Source of the DNA: Pseudomonas sp. GD04091
Lineage (GTDB): Bacteria > Pseudomonadota > Gammaproteobacteria > Pseudomonadales > Pseudomonadaceae
Assembly: GCF_029836165.1 (NCBI RefSeq)
Contig: NZ_JAOEBG010000007.1
Span: 62,001 to 126,000, forward strand
Length of the DNA: 64,000 nucleotides
Direction of reading: 5' to 3'
This document shows positions 17,785-28,697 of the stretch, piece by piece. Made by a program: the position numbers and the translations under genes. The notes beneath the pieces were generated by a model. It searched no databases, was not told the origin of the DNA, and saw nothing but the letters and a program-made list of their open reading frames with translations. Numbering within the stretch: position 1 is the stretch's first letter; every line of letters begins with the position of its first letter.

Positions 17785-18723
17785 ATGAATTGCCTGGAAA
17801 CTGCTGAATACCTGTTGCCCAAGGCGCTGCCTGACAACGCCCGTTTCGCCATCATCGCCCCGGCCGGGCCGGCGCGGCTGGATACCGACAAGGCCCGCCA
17901 GTGGTTCGAAAGTCGTGGCCAGCAGTGCCGCATCTACCCAGGGGCGTTGCAGGCGGACGGTTACCTTGCCGGCGGCGACGAGCAGCGCCTTCGGGACTTG
18001 CACGATGCGTTCAGCGCCCCGGACATCGATGCCATCCTGTGTATGCGTGGCGGTTACGGCAGCATGCGCCTGCTGGACCGTATCGACTTCGAACTGATCC
18101 GTCGCCATCCCAAGCCGCTGGTGGGTTACAGCGACATCACCGCGCTGCATTCGGCAATCAACCGGCATGCCGGGTTGCTGGCATTCCATGGCGCAATGCT
18201 CAATGCCGACCTGCTGGGGGGCAAGCTCGAGCCCACCGTCAGCTCGCTGTTCGGGCAACTGCGCGGGCGGCTGGGCGCGGGCGATGCGATCGACCATCCT
18301 GCGCAGTCTCCGCTCACCAGCGTGGTGACCGGGGTGGCCAGTGGGCGTCTGGTCGGTGGCAACCTGTCGCTGCTCGGCACCACGTTGGGGACGCTGGCGG
18401 AAGTCGACACCCAGGACAGCATCCTGTTCATCGAGGACGTCAACGAGCCGCTCTATCGTGTCGACCGGCTACTGACCCAGCTGCGTCTGGCCGGCAAGCT
18501 GGAAGGGGTGCGAGGGGTGCTGGTGGGGGACTTTGCCGGGATCACGGTGGCGGCGATGACTCCGCTGCTGCTGGATATCTTCGGGCCGCTCGGGGTGCCG
18601 GTACTGGCTGGGTGGCGCAGTGGGCACTGTGATCCGAACGTGTGCCTGCCGTTGGGGGCCATGGTGATTCTGGACAGCGAGAAGCAGTGCCTGGTGTTGG
18701 CGCAGGACCTGTTCAAGTCCTGA
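17785..18723 (+). CDS. ldcA: LD-carboxypeptidase (muropeptide tetrapeptide carboxypeptidase, S66)
   Basis: A 312-residue S66-family serine peptidase that removes the terminal D-Ala from tetrapeptide muropeptides in the cytoplasm during cell-wall recycling. The nucleophile region is CMRGGYGSMRLLDRID and KPLVGYSDITALHSA, with the C-terminal catalytic Glu/His region in LFIEDVNEPLYRVDR and GHCDPNVCLPLG. It has its own start after the lipA terminator, with AAGGAG ahead of ATG 17785. REP elements follow the stop. Its substrates would come from the transglycosylases encoded on either side. Confidence 0.92.
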   Translation: MNCLETAEYLLPKALPDNARFAIIAPAGPARLDTDKARQWFESRGQQCRIYPGALQADGYLAGGDEQRLRDLHDAFSAPDIDAILCMRGGYGSMRLLDRIDFELIRRHPKPLVGYSDITALHSAINRHAGLLAFHGAMLNADLLGGKLEPTVSSLFGQLRGRLGAGDAIDHPAQSPLTSVVTGVASGRLVGGNLSLLGTTLGTLAEVDTQDSILFIEDVNEPLYRVDRLLTQLRLAGKLEGVRGVLVGDFAGITVAAMTPLLLDIFGPLGVPVLAGWRSGHCDPNVCLPLGAMVILDSEKQCLVLAQDLFKS

Positions 18724-18728
18724 TTGCA

Positions 18729-18804
18729 GCCTTTGGTGGGTGAACCCGTTCCCACAGGTTTCCTTGCGCTGAGTCTGTGGGAGCGGGTTTACCCGCGATG
18801 GGCC
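18729..18804. repeat. Paired inverted REP elements
   Basis: GCCTTTGGTGGGTGAACCCG ... CCCACAGG facing CTGTGGGAGCGGGTTTACCC ... GGGCC, between the convergent ldcA and transglycosylase genes. The first unit is diverged in its core. Confidence 0.78.
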
Positions 18805-18825
18805 GCGCAGCGGCCCCGATGCTGC

Positions 18826-20139
18826 TTAGCGGCGCAGGCTGTCGAGCAGCTTGTGCGTAGGGTACCCATCTGCCGGCCAGCCCTGCGCCTGCTGCGCATT
18901 GCGGATGGCCTTGCGGGTATTGGCGCCGATGATGCCGTCAGGATTGCCCGCCTCATGGCCATTGGCATTGAGCAGCGTCTGCAGCTCGATGCGCTCGGTG
19001 CGGCTCAGCGGCAGGTCGTCCTTGGGCCAGCTGCCGGCGATGAAGCCCCAGTTGGAGAAGCGATCGCCCAGCAGGCTTACCGCCAGCGCATAGGACGACG
19101 AGTTGTTGTACTTGAGGATCGCGCGGAAGTTGTCCAATACCAGGAACGCCGGGCCGCGCGCGCCAGCCGGCAGCAACAGGGCGGCCGACAGCTGGTTGGC
19201 GCCCGCGGGCACCTGGGTGCCGGAAGGCAGTTTCACGCCCAGTTGCAACCACTCGCTGACGCTCTTGCGCTGGCTGCCATCGGCCAGCCAGTAATCGAAG
19301 CCGGCGGGCACCTGCACCTCGAAGCCCCATGGCTGGCCACGCTTCCAGCCGGAGGCCTGGAGGTAGTGCGCGGTGGACGCCAGAGCGTCTGCGGTGCTGT
19401 TCCAGATATCGCGACGGCCGTCGCCATCGAAATCCACCGCGTGGGTGAGGTAGGTGGTCGGGATGAACTGGGTTTGGCCCATGGCCCCGGCCCAGGAGCC
19501 GCGCATGGCGTCAGGCTGGATATCGCCGTTCTGCAGGATCTGCAGGGCCGCGATCAGTTGGTCCTGGGCGAACTGCGGGCGGCGGCCCTCGTAGGCCAGA
19601 GTGGCCAGCGAGCGAATCACCGACTTGTTGCCCTGGAACTGGCCGAAGTTGCTCTCCATGCCCCAGACCGAAACCAGGACCTGGCGGTCGACACCGTAGC
19701 GCTGCTCGATGCGGGTCAGCAGCTCGGCGTTCTGTTCCAGCAGTTTCTTGCCATTGCGCACGCGCAGCGGCGACAGCGCACCGTCCAGGTATTCCCAGAC
19801 CGGGCGGCTGAATTCAGGTTGGCTGCGATCGGCCTTGATCACGTCCATGTCCGGGATGACGCCGAGGAAGGCGCGGTCGAACAGGTTGGCGCCGATACCG
19901 GCTTGCAGGGCTTGCTGACGGAAGCCTGCCTGCCATTGGGCGAACGTCTGCAGGGGTTGGATTTCGTTGCCGACCCCGGCAGAGGTGCCGGGCAGTGTGA
20001 CCACGGGAGCGGGCTGGGCGGGTGCCAGCGGCAGGGCATCGGCGGCGGTGGGTTTCTCGGCGCAGGCGACGAGCAGGATAAAGCTGGTGGCCGCGATCAA
20101 CTGGCGGGGCTGCCAGCGCAGAGTGAGACGAGAGGGCAT
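18826..20139 (-). CDS. Lytic murein transglycosylase, MltB family with peptidoglycan-binding domain
   Basis: A 437-residue outer-membrane lipoprotein (lipobox LLVAC, Cys26). A linker precedes a SLT_2/MltB catalytic domain (about residues 65-360) with the catalytic Glu162 in SVWGMESNFGQFQG and the blocks GSWAGAMGQTQFIPTTYL and VDFDGDGRRDIW. The C-terminus (about 375-437) is a PG_binding_1 domain, RIELQTLLNANGHEAGNPDG. This architecture is that of the P. aeruginosa SltB2/SltB3-type enzymes, and it is distinct from mltB at 12227. It appears to be a single-gene unit between the ldcA REP pair and arfA. Confidence 0.93.
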   Translation of the reverse strand: MPSRLTLRWQPRQLIAATSFILLVACAEKPTAADALPLAPAQPAPVVTLPGTSAGVGNEIQPLQTFAQWQAGFRQQALQAGIGANLFDRAFLGVIPDMDVIKADRSQPEFSRPVWEYLDGALSPLRVRNGKKLLEQNAELLTRIEQRYGVDRQVLVSVWGMESNFGQFQGNKSVIRSLATLAYEGRRPQFAQDQLIAALQILQNGDIQPDAMRGSWAGAMGQTQFIPTTYLTHAVDFDGDGRRDIWNSTADALASTAHYLQASGWKRGQPWGFEVQVPAGFDYWLADGSQRKSVSEWLQLGVKLPSGTQVPAGANQLSAALLLPAGARGPAFLVLDNFRAILKYNNSSSYALAVSLLGDRFSNWGFIAGSWPKDDLPLSRTERIELQTLLNANGHEAGNPDGIIGANTRKAIRNAQQAQGWPADGYPTHKLLDSLRR

Positions 20140-20200
20140 GCACGAATCCAGAATTGCAGGTCAGGTGCCGACCATACCATGACTGGGCTCTTCATGCCTT

Positions 20201-20365
20201 TCATGCGGCCATAAAGCAGGAAGCCTCCCAATCTCTCGATTGGAAGGCTTCGCGGCGGTAGCTGCCTTTGCCCTTTTCCGGTCGTTCCTGGCGGCAGCGG
20301 AACAGGGGTTGGGCGACGATCGACTTGGCCTTGTTCGGGCCGTGCTTTTTCGGCTTTTTGCTCAT
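20201..20365 (-). CDS. arfA: Alternative ribosome-rescue factor A
   Basis: A 54-residue basic protein, MSKKPKKHGPNKAKSIVAQ then PLFRCRQERPEKGKGSYRRE, matching ArfA (compare the E. coli PLFRQRVEKNKKGKGSY core). ArfA enters ribosomes stalled on non-stop mRNA and recruits RF2 to hydrolyse peptidyl-tRNA when trans-translation fails. Start 20365 is chosen for family fit; an upstream in-frame start adds an unrelated proline-rich stretch. The last 17 codons contain a strong hairpin (20220-20251), the arrangement that makes arfA mRNA itself non-stop in other proteobacteria. Downstream of the hairpin only CFMAA and the stop remain. Confidence 0.9.
   Translation of the reverse strand: MSKKPKKHGPNKAKSIVAQPLFRCRQERPEKGKGSYRREAFQSRDWEASCFMAA
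20220..20251 (-). promoter_or_regulatory. Hairpin inside the arfA coding end (tmRNA-sensing control)
   Basis: On the arfA strand the arms GAAGCCTTCCAATC and GATTGGGAGGCTTC form a 14-bp stem with one G-U pair, closed by a GAGA (GNRA) tetraloop. It covers codons for EAFQSRDWEAS. In E. coli the equivalent hairpin is cut by RNase III or ends transcription, leaving a non-stop message whose product is tagged by tmRNA, so ArfA accumulates only when tmRNA is limiting. Confidence 0.85.
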
Positions 20366-20453
20366 GGCGGGTTCCCGATGGGGTGGGTTTCGGGGCGCAC
20401 TGTAGGCCTGTGGCCGGGGCAGGGCCAATTGATTGTGTATATGGTTCGCGGGC

Positions 20454-21491
20454 TTATTCGGCAGGCAGCGCCAGCCGCTGTCCGGCCATCAGCAGCGACA
20501 GGCGGGCCAGGCTGGTCCAGGGTGAGCCTTCGGCCTGGCCCTTGATCTGTGCATCGATACGCTGGGCATCCTGCAGCAACGCCGCCCAACGCTGCGCCGA
20601 GAGGCGCTGCAAGGCCTTGCTGACCAATGGGCGGCGCTTGTCCCATACCGGCGGCCGTGCCTGGCTGAAGGCCTTGTCCAGTGGCACGCCCTGGCTGAAT
20701 TGCTGGGCAAGCCCCGCCAGCAGGCGCAGCTCGCGGGCCAGCGCCCAGAGAATCACTGGCGGCTCTACGCCTTCGCCGCGCAGCCCTTCGAGCATGCGCA
20801 GCGCATGCGCCGCCTCGCCGTTGAGGATGGCATCGACCAGCCCGAACACATCGAAGCGCGCACTGTCGGCAACAGCCGCCTGAACGGTGTCGACCGTAAT
20901 CTGGTTGCCATCGGCCAGCAGCTTGAGCTTTTCGATCTCCTGGGCGGCGGCCAGCAGGTTGCCCTCCACCCGCGCGGCGATCAGATCCACGGCATCACGC
21001 TGCGCCGACAGGCCGGCTTGCGAGAGACGCTGGTTGATCCACTGCGGCAGTTGCTGGGCGTCCACGGGCCAGATCTGGATGAACTGGCAGTGCGCGCCCT
21101 CGATCAGGGCCTTGCCCCATTTGGTTTTCTGCGCACTGCCGTCGAGCTTGGGCAGGCTGATCAGCAACAGCGTGTCTTCGGCGGGGTTGGCACAGTACTC
21201 GATGAGCGCCGCGGCACCTTTGTCACCGGGCTTGCCGGAGGGCAGGCGCAGTTCCAGCAAGCGGCGCTGGGCGAACAGGGACAGGCTGGCGCCGGCCAGC
21301 AGCAGGTTGCCCCAGTCGAAATTGGCGTCGGCACTGAACACCTGGCGTTCGTCATGGCCTTGTTGGCGCGCCGCGCCCCGAATGGCGTCGGCGGCCTCCT
21401 GACACAGCAACGGGTCGTCGCCGCTGACGATATAGACGGGCGCAAGCCGGCCCTGCAGGTGTTTGTTGAGTTGGGCGGGGGAAAGCTTCAT
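20454..21491 (-). CDS. holA: DNA polymerase III delta subunit
   Basis: A 345-residue clamp-loader subunit that opens the beta sliding clamp. The N-terminus MKLSPAQLNKHLQGRLAPVY then IVSGDDPLLCQEAADAIR is characteristic, and the AAA+-like fold lacks a functional Walker A, as in all delta subunits. ISLPKLDGSAQKTKWGKAL and the C-terminal helical domain (LWALARELRLLAGLAQQFSQ) also fit. It follows lptE in the leuS-lptE-holA-arfA string on the minus strand, with a 37-bp spacer, so it is probably cotranscribed from the leuS promoter. Confidence 0.94.
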   Translation of the reverse strand: MKLSPAQLNKHLQGRLAPVYIVSGDDPLLCQEAADAIRGAARQQGHDERQVFSADANFDWGNLLLAGASLSLFAQRRLLELRLPSGKPGDKGAAALIEYCANPAEDTLLLISLPKLDGSAQKTKWGKALIEGAHCQFIQIWPVDAQQLPQWINQRLSQAGLSAQRDAVDLIAARVEGNLLAAAQEIEKLKLLADGNQITVDTVQAAVADSARFDVFGLVDAILNGEAAHALRMLEGLRGEGVEPPVILWALARELRLLAGLAQQFSQGVPLDKAFSQARPPVWDKRRPLVSKALQRLSAQRWAALLQDAQRIDAQIKGQAEGSPWTSLARLSLLMAGQRLALPAE

Positions 21492-21528
21492 GGCAAGACA
21501 CGGGGCACCTCAGGTGCCCCGTTCAGGC

Positions 21529-22134
21529 TCAGGGAACCGGGATTTCCATCGGCGACTGCTGAGGTGTCTCGTCGCGGATGCGTTGGGCTTCCTGAAGGGC
21601 GCGGGCCTCGGCTTCTGCACGCTCGTCGGCCTTGCGCTGCAAGTCGTCGAGGCGGGCCGGCGTCAGTTGCTGCAGGCGGGCCACCATGCCCTGGACCAGA
21701 TCGCGGCGCATTTCTTCACGGACCTGATTTGCTTCCTGGCCGGAGCCGGTGATGTTGTTGCCGTTGTAGACGTAGTACTTCTGCACTTGCAGCTTGTCTT
21801 CAGCCAGCACGCTGTCGTTCCGGCCTTGGATCGTGTAGTTCAGCACTGTGGTCAACTCGTACTCCGCCGAGCGGTTACCGCCTGCGTAGGTCGCGGCGCG
21901 CTGGGTTTCCTGCTCGTTGGTCAGCACCAACTTGTAGGGGGCGCCCGAGTAGACTTTGACGCCGCTGCTTTCCAGGGTGCGGCGCAGCTGCATGACGGTT
22001 GCGCCGTACTGGTTGCGGGCGCCGAGATCCAGCTCCTTGATGCTCAGCTCGTTGGTGCCGGTGCCGCGCAGCTGGAAACCGCAGGCGCTGAGCATGACGG
22101 CCAGGCCCATTACCAGCAGATTGCGTTTGATCAT
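21529..22134 (-). CDS. lptE: LPS-assembly lipoprotein LptE
   Basis: A 201-residue outer-membrane lipoprotein (lipobox LSACGFQLRG, Cys18) that plugs the LptD barrel and helps place lipopolysaccharide in the outer leaflet. CGFQLRGTGTNELSIKELDL is the classical LptE/RlpB start. From about residue 165 there is a charged, coiled-coil-like tail rich in Glu, Arg and Ala (KADERAEAEARALQEAQRIR), longer than in enterobacteria. It lies between leuS and holA, the near-universal gammaproteobacterial order. A GC-rich hairpin in the leuS-lptE gap may modulate its level. Confidence 0.94.
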   Translation of the reverse strand: MIKRNLLVMGLAVMLSACGFQLRGTGTNELSIKELDLGARNQYGATVMQLRRTLESSGVKVYSGAPYKLVLTNEQETQRAATYAGGNRSAEYELTTVLNYTIQGRNDSVLAEDKLQVQKYYVYNGNNITGSGQEANQVREEMRRDLVQGMVARLQQLTPARLDDLQRKADERAEAEARALQEAQRIRDETPQQSPMEIPVP

Positions 22135-22159
22135 GTTGTAGCTCCCTCGTGGACCGATT

Positions 22160-22183
22160 ACGCCCGCCTGCGAAGGCGGGCGT
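22160..22183. other. Hairpin in the leuS-lptE gap
   Basis: 10-bp perfect stem ACGCCCGCCT / AGGCGGGCGT around a 4-nt loop, in the 54-bp space between the leuS stop and the lptE start. No T-tract follows on the minus strand, so it is more likely a partial attenuator or an mRNA stabiliser than a full terminator. Confidence 0.55.
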
Positions 22184-22188
22184 TGCCA

Positions 22189-24804
<2,616 letters not shown>

Positions 24805-25033
24805 TTACTGAGAGAGAAAGGACCCTGTTTCCAGGCAGCGGAACCTCGCTGCGTCCGGCACTCCGGTGTCGTTAGAGTGAACGCCGTAGCATACATGAGC
24901 GCCGCGCATCGTGGGAAACCCAGATTGCATCGGCTGTCGGGCGGGCCGTTGGTCGCGGCGACCGGCCGCTTTTGCGAGTGACGCTAAGCTCATTTGTGGG
25001 GGGAGATATTCTTACCTTCAATGAGGTGAACGG

Positions 25034-25348
25034 ATGGGAGAGTCGCAGCTAACCGCAAACAAACCGGAGCTTTACGAACGCCTGATCGACCGCCTGGGCC
25101 TGGCACTGGAAGTGGCCAGGACTTCGGTCAGATTGCGCGATGAAATGCCCGCCGAACTGGAGTTGCGCGGCCTCAGCCACGCCGAGTTCGAAGTGATCAA
25201 GGCCTATCTGGAATCCCTTCCGGACGGTCGTTTTGCCTGTGCCGGTGCCTACCCGCGAGCGGAGCCTTCCTCGGCCAGGATCGTCTGGCTCAAGGATCGC
25301 AAGCGCGCAAGCGCCCCCGCAAGCTCCAGGACGCTGCCGTCCCGATAG
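25034..25348 (+). CDS. Uncharacterised small protein
   Basis: A 104-residue hydrophilic protein without signal peptide or membrane segment. Residues about 10-75 look like a compact alpha-helical domain (ELYERLIDRLGLALEVARTS, HAEFEVIKAYLESLPDGRF), followed by a basic Ser/Pro/Ala tail that may be disordered. GAGGTG at 25023-25028 supports the ATG at 25034. It is divergent from leuS and precedes the ydcF-like gene. I do not recognise the family; a similar small gene sits at the equivalent place in Pseudomonas genomes as far as I recall. Confidence 0.65.
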   Translation: MGESQLTANKPELYERLIDRLGLALEVARTSVRLRDEMPAELELRGLSHAEFEVIKAYLESLPDGRFACAGAYPRAEPSSARIVWLKDRKRASAPASSRTLPSR

Positions 25349-25477
25349 CCGTTCAGGGCTGTTGCAGGCGCGATTCGATGCGCCGGGTCTTCACGTTGCA
25401 CGTTTCGATCGGCGCCGGTTGCCCTTGAGGCCCGGTGCCGATCCTCTTAGGCTGCACGCCTTCCATGGAGGTGCGTG

Positions 25478-26239
25478 ATGCCGATTCGCTATTTCATCAA
25501 ACAATGGCTGATGCCGCCGGGCGTTCTGTTGCTGTTGCTGCTGGCTGCCTGGTGGTGGCGTCGGCGCCGGCCACGCCTGGCCGCCGGCTGTTTTGCCCTG
25601 GGCCTGGGCGGCCTGTACCTGATGAGCCTGCCCGCAGTGGTCGAACAGCTGGCGCGCACGCTGGAGACCGAGCCGGCACTGGCCGCCGACGACTGGGCCG
25701 GCTTGGCGCAGCGCGCGGATGCGATCGTGGTGCTGGGCGCGGGACGCGAGCGCGGCGACCCCGCCTGGGGCGGGGCAGACCAGCCGAGCCCGGTCGCGCT
25801 CGAGCGCATGCGCTACGCCGCACAACTGGCCAAGGCCTCGGGACTGCCGCTGCTGACCAGCGGCGGCCTGCACTATGGGACGCCACCCAGCGAGGCGCAG
25901 TTGATGGCCGACCGCCTGCAGGCCGACTTCGCAGTGAAGGTCAGCTGGAAGGAAGACGCCAGCCGCACGACCTGGGAAAACGCCGAATTCAGTGCCAGGT
26001 TGTTGCAGTCTCAGGGGATCAGGCGGGTGGTGGTGGTGACCCAGGCCTGGCATATGCAGCGTTCACGCTGGAGCTTCGAGCGGGCCGGGCTCGAGGTGGT
26101 GCCGGCGCCCGTGGGCTTCCTGGGGCGTGATCATGCGCGACCATTCGCCGGATTGCTGCCGGAGAGCCGGGCGGTCTGGCAGAACGGGCAGTTGCTGAAC
26201 GAGGCGGTAGGGTTGCTGGGGTATCGGTTGTTCTATTGA
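25478..26239 (+). CDS. YdcF/ElyC family membrane protein (DUF218)
   Basis: A 253-residue protein with two N-terminal membrane segments and a DUF218 domain: DAIVVLGAGRERGDPAWGG, LTSGGLHYGTPPSEAQLMAD, EDASRTTWENAEFSARLL and RRVVVVTQAWHMQRSRWSFE. In E. coli the relatives ElyC and YdcF affect the undecaprenyl-phosphate lipid carrier and peptidoglycan or envelope integrity, but the reaction is unknown. The start at 25478 has GGAGG six bases upstream; a GTG three bases earlier is too close to it. A 48-bp palindrome separates its end from the convergent lnt gene. Confidence 0.87.
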   Translation: MPIRYFIKQWLMPPGVLLLLLLAAWWWRRRRPRLAAGCFALGLGGLYLMSLPAVVEQLARTLETEPALAADDWAGLAQRADAIVVLGAGRERGDPAWGGADQPSPVALERMRYAAQLAKASGLPLLTSGGLHYGTPPSEAQLMADRLQADFAVKVSWKEDASRTTWENAEFSARLLQSQGIRRVVVVTQAWHMQRSRWSFERAGLEVVPAPVGFLGRDHARPFAGLLPESRAVWQNGQLLNEAVGLLGYRLFY

Positions 26240-26250
26240 GTGCAGGTCAT

Positions 26251-26298
26251 ATCGCGGGGCAAGCCCGCTCCCATATGGGAGCGGGCTTGCCCCGCGAT
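26251..26298. repeat. 48-bp perfect palindromic REP pair
   Basis: Two complete REP units of the CGCGGGGCAAGCCCGCTCCC type abut head-to-head with no spacer, giving two identical 24-base arms. It lies in the 66-bp gap between the convergent ydcF-like and lnt genes and could form one very stable hairpin in either transcript. Confidence 0.92.
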
Positions 26299-26305
26299 TC
26301 CTTGG

Positions 26306-27823
26306 TCAGACCGTCTTGGCGATGCGTCCGGCCAGTAGCGCCCAGCCCAGCAGCAGCGCGCAGACGATCGCCAGGGGCCACGAGCGCCATTGCAGGTAAG
26401 GCGTCAATTGCTGCATCGGCACCACCTCGCCATACAGTACCGCCCGCTGGAACTGCGGGATCTGCGTGGTAATCCGGCCGAACGGATCGATCAGCGCGGT
26501 CACCCCGTTGTTGGTGGCGCGGATCATCCAGCGGCCGGCTTCCAGCGCGCGCATCTGGGCCATCTGCAGGTGCTGCAGCGGGCCGATCGAGGTGCCGAAC
26601 CAGGTGTCGTTGCTGATGGTCAGCAACAGGTCGCTGCGGGCGGCCAGGCTGGCGGCGAATTCGGGGTAGACCACTTCGTAGCAGATGTACGGCGCCACCT
26701 GGTAACCCTTGGCCTGCAGCAGCGGCTGGTCCTCGGGGCCGCGGGCGAAGTCCGACATCGGCAGGTTGAAGAACTCGATCAGGCCACGCAGCATGTCCTG
26801 CAGCGGCACGTATTCGCCGAACGGCACCAGCTTTTGCTTGAGGTAGGTGCCGTCGCCTTCACCGGCCACGGTGACGCCGTTGTAGTAGCGGCGCTGCTGG
26901 TGAACCACCTGCCGCACCGGCACGCCAGTGATCAGCGCTGAATGCCGCTCGGCGGCGAAGGTGCCCATCATGTCGATGTAGCCCTGGGCCTGGTCCTGCA
27001 GCACCGGCACGGCGGTTTCCGGCCAGACCAGCAGGTCGACGGGCTTCGAGCTGAAGCTCATGTCGCGGTACAGCGCCAGCTGTGCGTTGACGTGCGCCGG
27101 GTCCCACTTCAGGTCCTGTTCGACGTTGCCCTGCAGGGCCGCGACCTTGAGCGGGTCGCCCGCGGGTCTGGTCCAGGCATGGTCCTTGAGGGCCATGCCG
27201 ACGATCCACGGCGCGATCAGCAACAGCACGCCAGTGGCGAGGAACGCCGGGCGCTCGCGCAGGCGGTAAAGGTTGCACAGCACGGCGGCGGTCAGTGCCA
27301 GGGCGAAGGAGATCAGCCACACGCCGCCCAGCGGAGCGAGACCGGCGAGCGGCCCGTCGAGCTGGCTGTAGCCGGAATAGAGCCAGGGGAAGCCGGTGAG
27401 GAACCAGCCGCGGAAGGCCTCCTGCAGCAGCCACAGGGCGGCGAAGCACAGGGCGTCGGCCAATGGCGCCTCGTTGCGGCGCAACCAGCGTGCCCAGAGC
27501 CAGGCGGGCAGGGCGAAGAAGAAGGCCAGGCAGGCGAAGAACGCCACCAGCAACAGCACCGCCAGCAGCGGCGAGGCGCCGCCGTAGGTGTTCATGCTGA
27601 CGTAGATCCACCAGGTGCCGGCGCCATACAGGCCGAAGCCGAAACACCAGCCACGGCCCATGGCTTGGCGCGGACTCAGCTCGCGCAAGCCGGCGTAGAA
27701 CACCATCAGCGCCAGCAGCGCGATCGGCCAGATATCGAAGGGCGCCAGGGCCAGGAGGGTGGAGGCGCCGGCCGCCATGGCCAGCAGGTTACCGGGCCAG
27801 CCGGGGCGGGTGATCCAGCGCAT
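26306..27823 (-). CDS. lnt: Apolipoprotein N-acyltransferase
   Basis: A 505-residue inner-membrane enzyme that adds the third acyl chain to the N-terminal Cys of lipoproteins, needed for outer-membrane sorting by Lol. The first 215 residues hold about six to seven membrane helices, followed by a periplasmic nitrilase-type domain with the catalytic triad Glu269 (VWPETAVP), Lys331 (YLKQKLVPFGEY) and Cys381 (PYICYEVVYPEF). A last membrane helix lies at about 480-500. It follows corC with an 8-bp gap. Several mature substrates are encoded nearby (RlpA, LptE, the C13 lipoprotein). Confidence 0.96.
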   Translation of the reverse strand: MRWITRPGWPGNLLAMAAGASTLLALAPFDIWPIALLALMVFYAGLRELSPRQAMGRGWCFGFGLYGAGTWWIYVSMNTYGGASPLLAVLLLVAFFACLAFFFALPAWLWARWLRRNEAPLADALCFAALWLLQEAFRGWFLTGFPWLYSGYSQLDGPLAGLAPLGGVWLISFALALTAAVLCNLYRLRERPAFLATGVLLLIAPWIVGMALKDHAWTRPAGDPLKVAALQGNVEQDLKWDPAHVNAQLALYRDMSFSSKPVDLLVWPETAVPVLQDQAQGYIDMMGTFAAERHSALITGVPVRQVVHQQRRYYNGVTVAGEGDGTYLKQKLVPFGEYVPLQDMLRGLIEFFNLPMSDFARGPEDQPLLQAKGYQVAPYICYEVVYPEFAASLAARSDLLLTISNDTWFGTSIGPLQHLQMAQMRALEAGRWMIRATNNGVTALIDPFGRITTQIPQFQRAVLYGEVVPMQQLTPYLQWRSWPLAIVCALLLGWALLAGRIAKTV

Positions 27824-27831
27824 GTTCTTCC

Positions 27832-28671
27832 TTAACGGTTGATCGGGGTCAGGCGCAGCAAGTGAATACGACGGCTGTCGGCATTGAGGATGCGGAAGCG
27901 GTAGCCGCCGATCTCGGTGGTCTCGTTGCGCTTGGGCAGGTGACCGAACGCACTCATCACCAGGCCGCCGACGGTGTCGAACTCGTCATCGGAGAACTCG
28001 CTGTCGAAGAACTCGTTGAAGTTCTCGATCGGGGTCAGCGCCTTGACCAGGAAGTCGCCGCTGGGCAGCGGCTTGATGTAGCTGTCTTCCTCGACATCGT
28101 GCTCGTCCTCGATGTCGCCGACGATCTGCTCGAGCACGTCCTCGATGGTCACCAGGCCGGCCACGCCGCCGTACTCGTCGATGACGATGGCCATGTGGTT
28201 GTGGTTGGCGCGGAACTCGCGCAGCAGCACGTTCAGGCGCTTGGATTCGGGCACGAAGGTGGCCGGACGCAGCAGGTCCTTGATGTTGAAGTTGTCGCCG
28301 TTCTCTTTGAGGATCAGCGGCAGCAGGTCCTTGGCAAGCAGGATGCCGAGCACATCGTCATGGCTTTCGCCGATCACCGGGTAGCGCGAGTGCGCGGCGT
28401 CGATCACCGCCGGCAGGAACTCGCGGGGCGACTGGCTGGCCTTGATGCTGATCATCTGCGAGCGCGGCACCATGATGTCGCGCACCTGCAGGTCGGCGAC
28501 CTGGATGGCGCCTTCGACGATGGTCAGCGCTTCGCTGTCGAGCAGCTTGTTCTGATGGGCTTCGCGCAGCAGCTCGAGGAGCTCCTGACGGTTTTTCGGC
28601 TCATGGGCAAAAGCCTGGGTCAGCTTACCCAGCCAGGACTTTTGCCCGTTGCTCGATCGATCTTCGCTCAT
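27832..28671 (-). CDS. corC: CBS-domain transporter-associated protein CorC/YbeX
   Basis: A 279-residue soluble protein of the CorC/HlyC family with two CBS domains (VRDIMVPRSQMISIKASQSP; LRPATFVPESKRLNVLLREF) and a C-terminal CorC_HlyC domain (DEFDTVGGLVMSAFGHLPKR). It has been linked to magnesium/cobalt efflux together with CorA. In E. coli YbeX has also been tied to ribosome metabolism, which fits its fixed place between ybeY and lnt. No membrane domain is present. It belongs to the phoH-ybeY-corC-lnt operon. Confidence 0.94.
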   Translation of the reverse strand: MSEDRSSNGQKSWLGKLTQAFAHEPKNRQELLELLREAHQNKLLDSEALTIVEGAIQVADLQVRDIMVPRSQMISIKASQSPREFLPAVIDAAHSRYPVIGESHDDVLGILLAKDLLPLILKENGDNFNIKDLLRPATFVPESKRLNVLLREFRANHNHMAIVIDEYGGVAGLVTIEDVLEQIVGDIEDEHDVEEDSYIKPLPSGDFLVKALTPIENFNEFFDSEFSDDEFDTVGGLVMSAFGHLPKRNETTEIGGYRFRILNADSRRIHLLRLTPINR

Positions 28672-28697
28672 GGCGGTTACTCGTGATCCTTGCAGTG

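Noticed and set aside
25407..25443. Hairpin GATCGGCGCCGG / CCGGTGCCGATC as a terminator after the 104-residue gene
   Set aside because: No T-tract, and the promoter and ribosome site of the ydcF-like gene overlap or follow closely. It may be structural, but the function cannot be supported.
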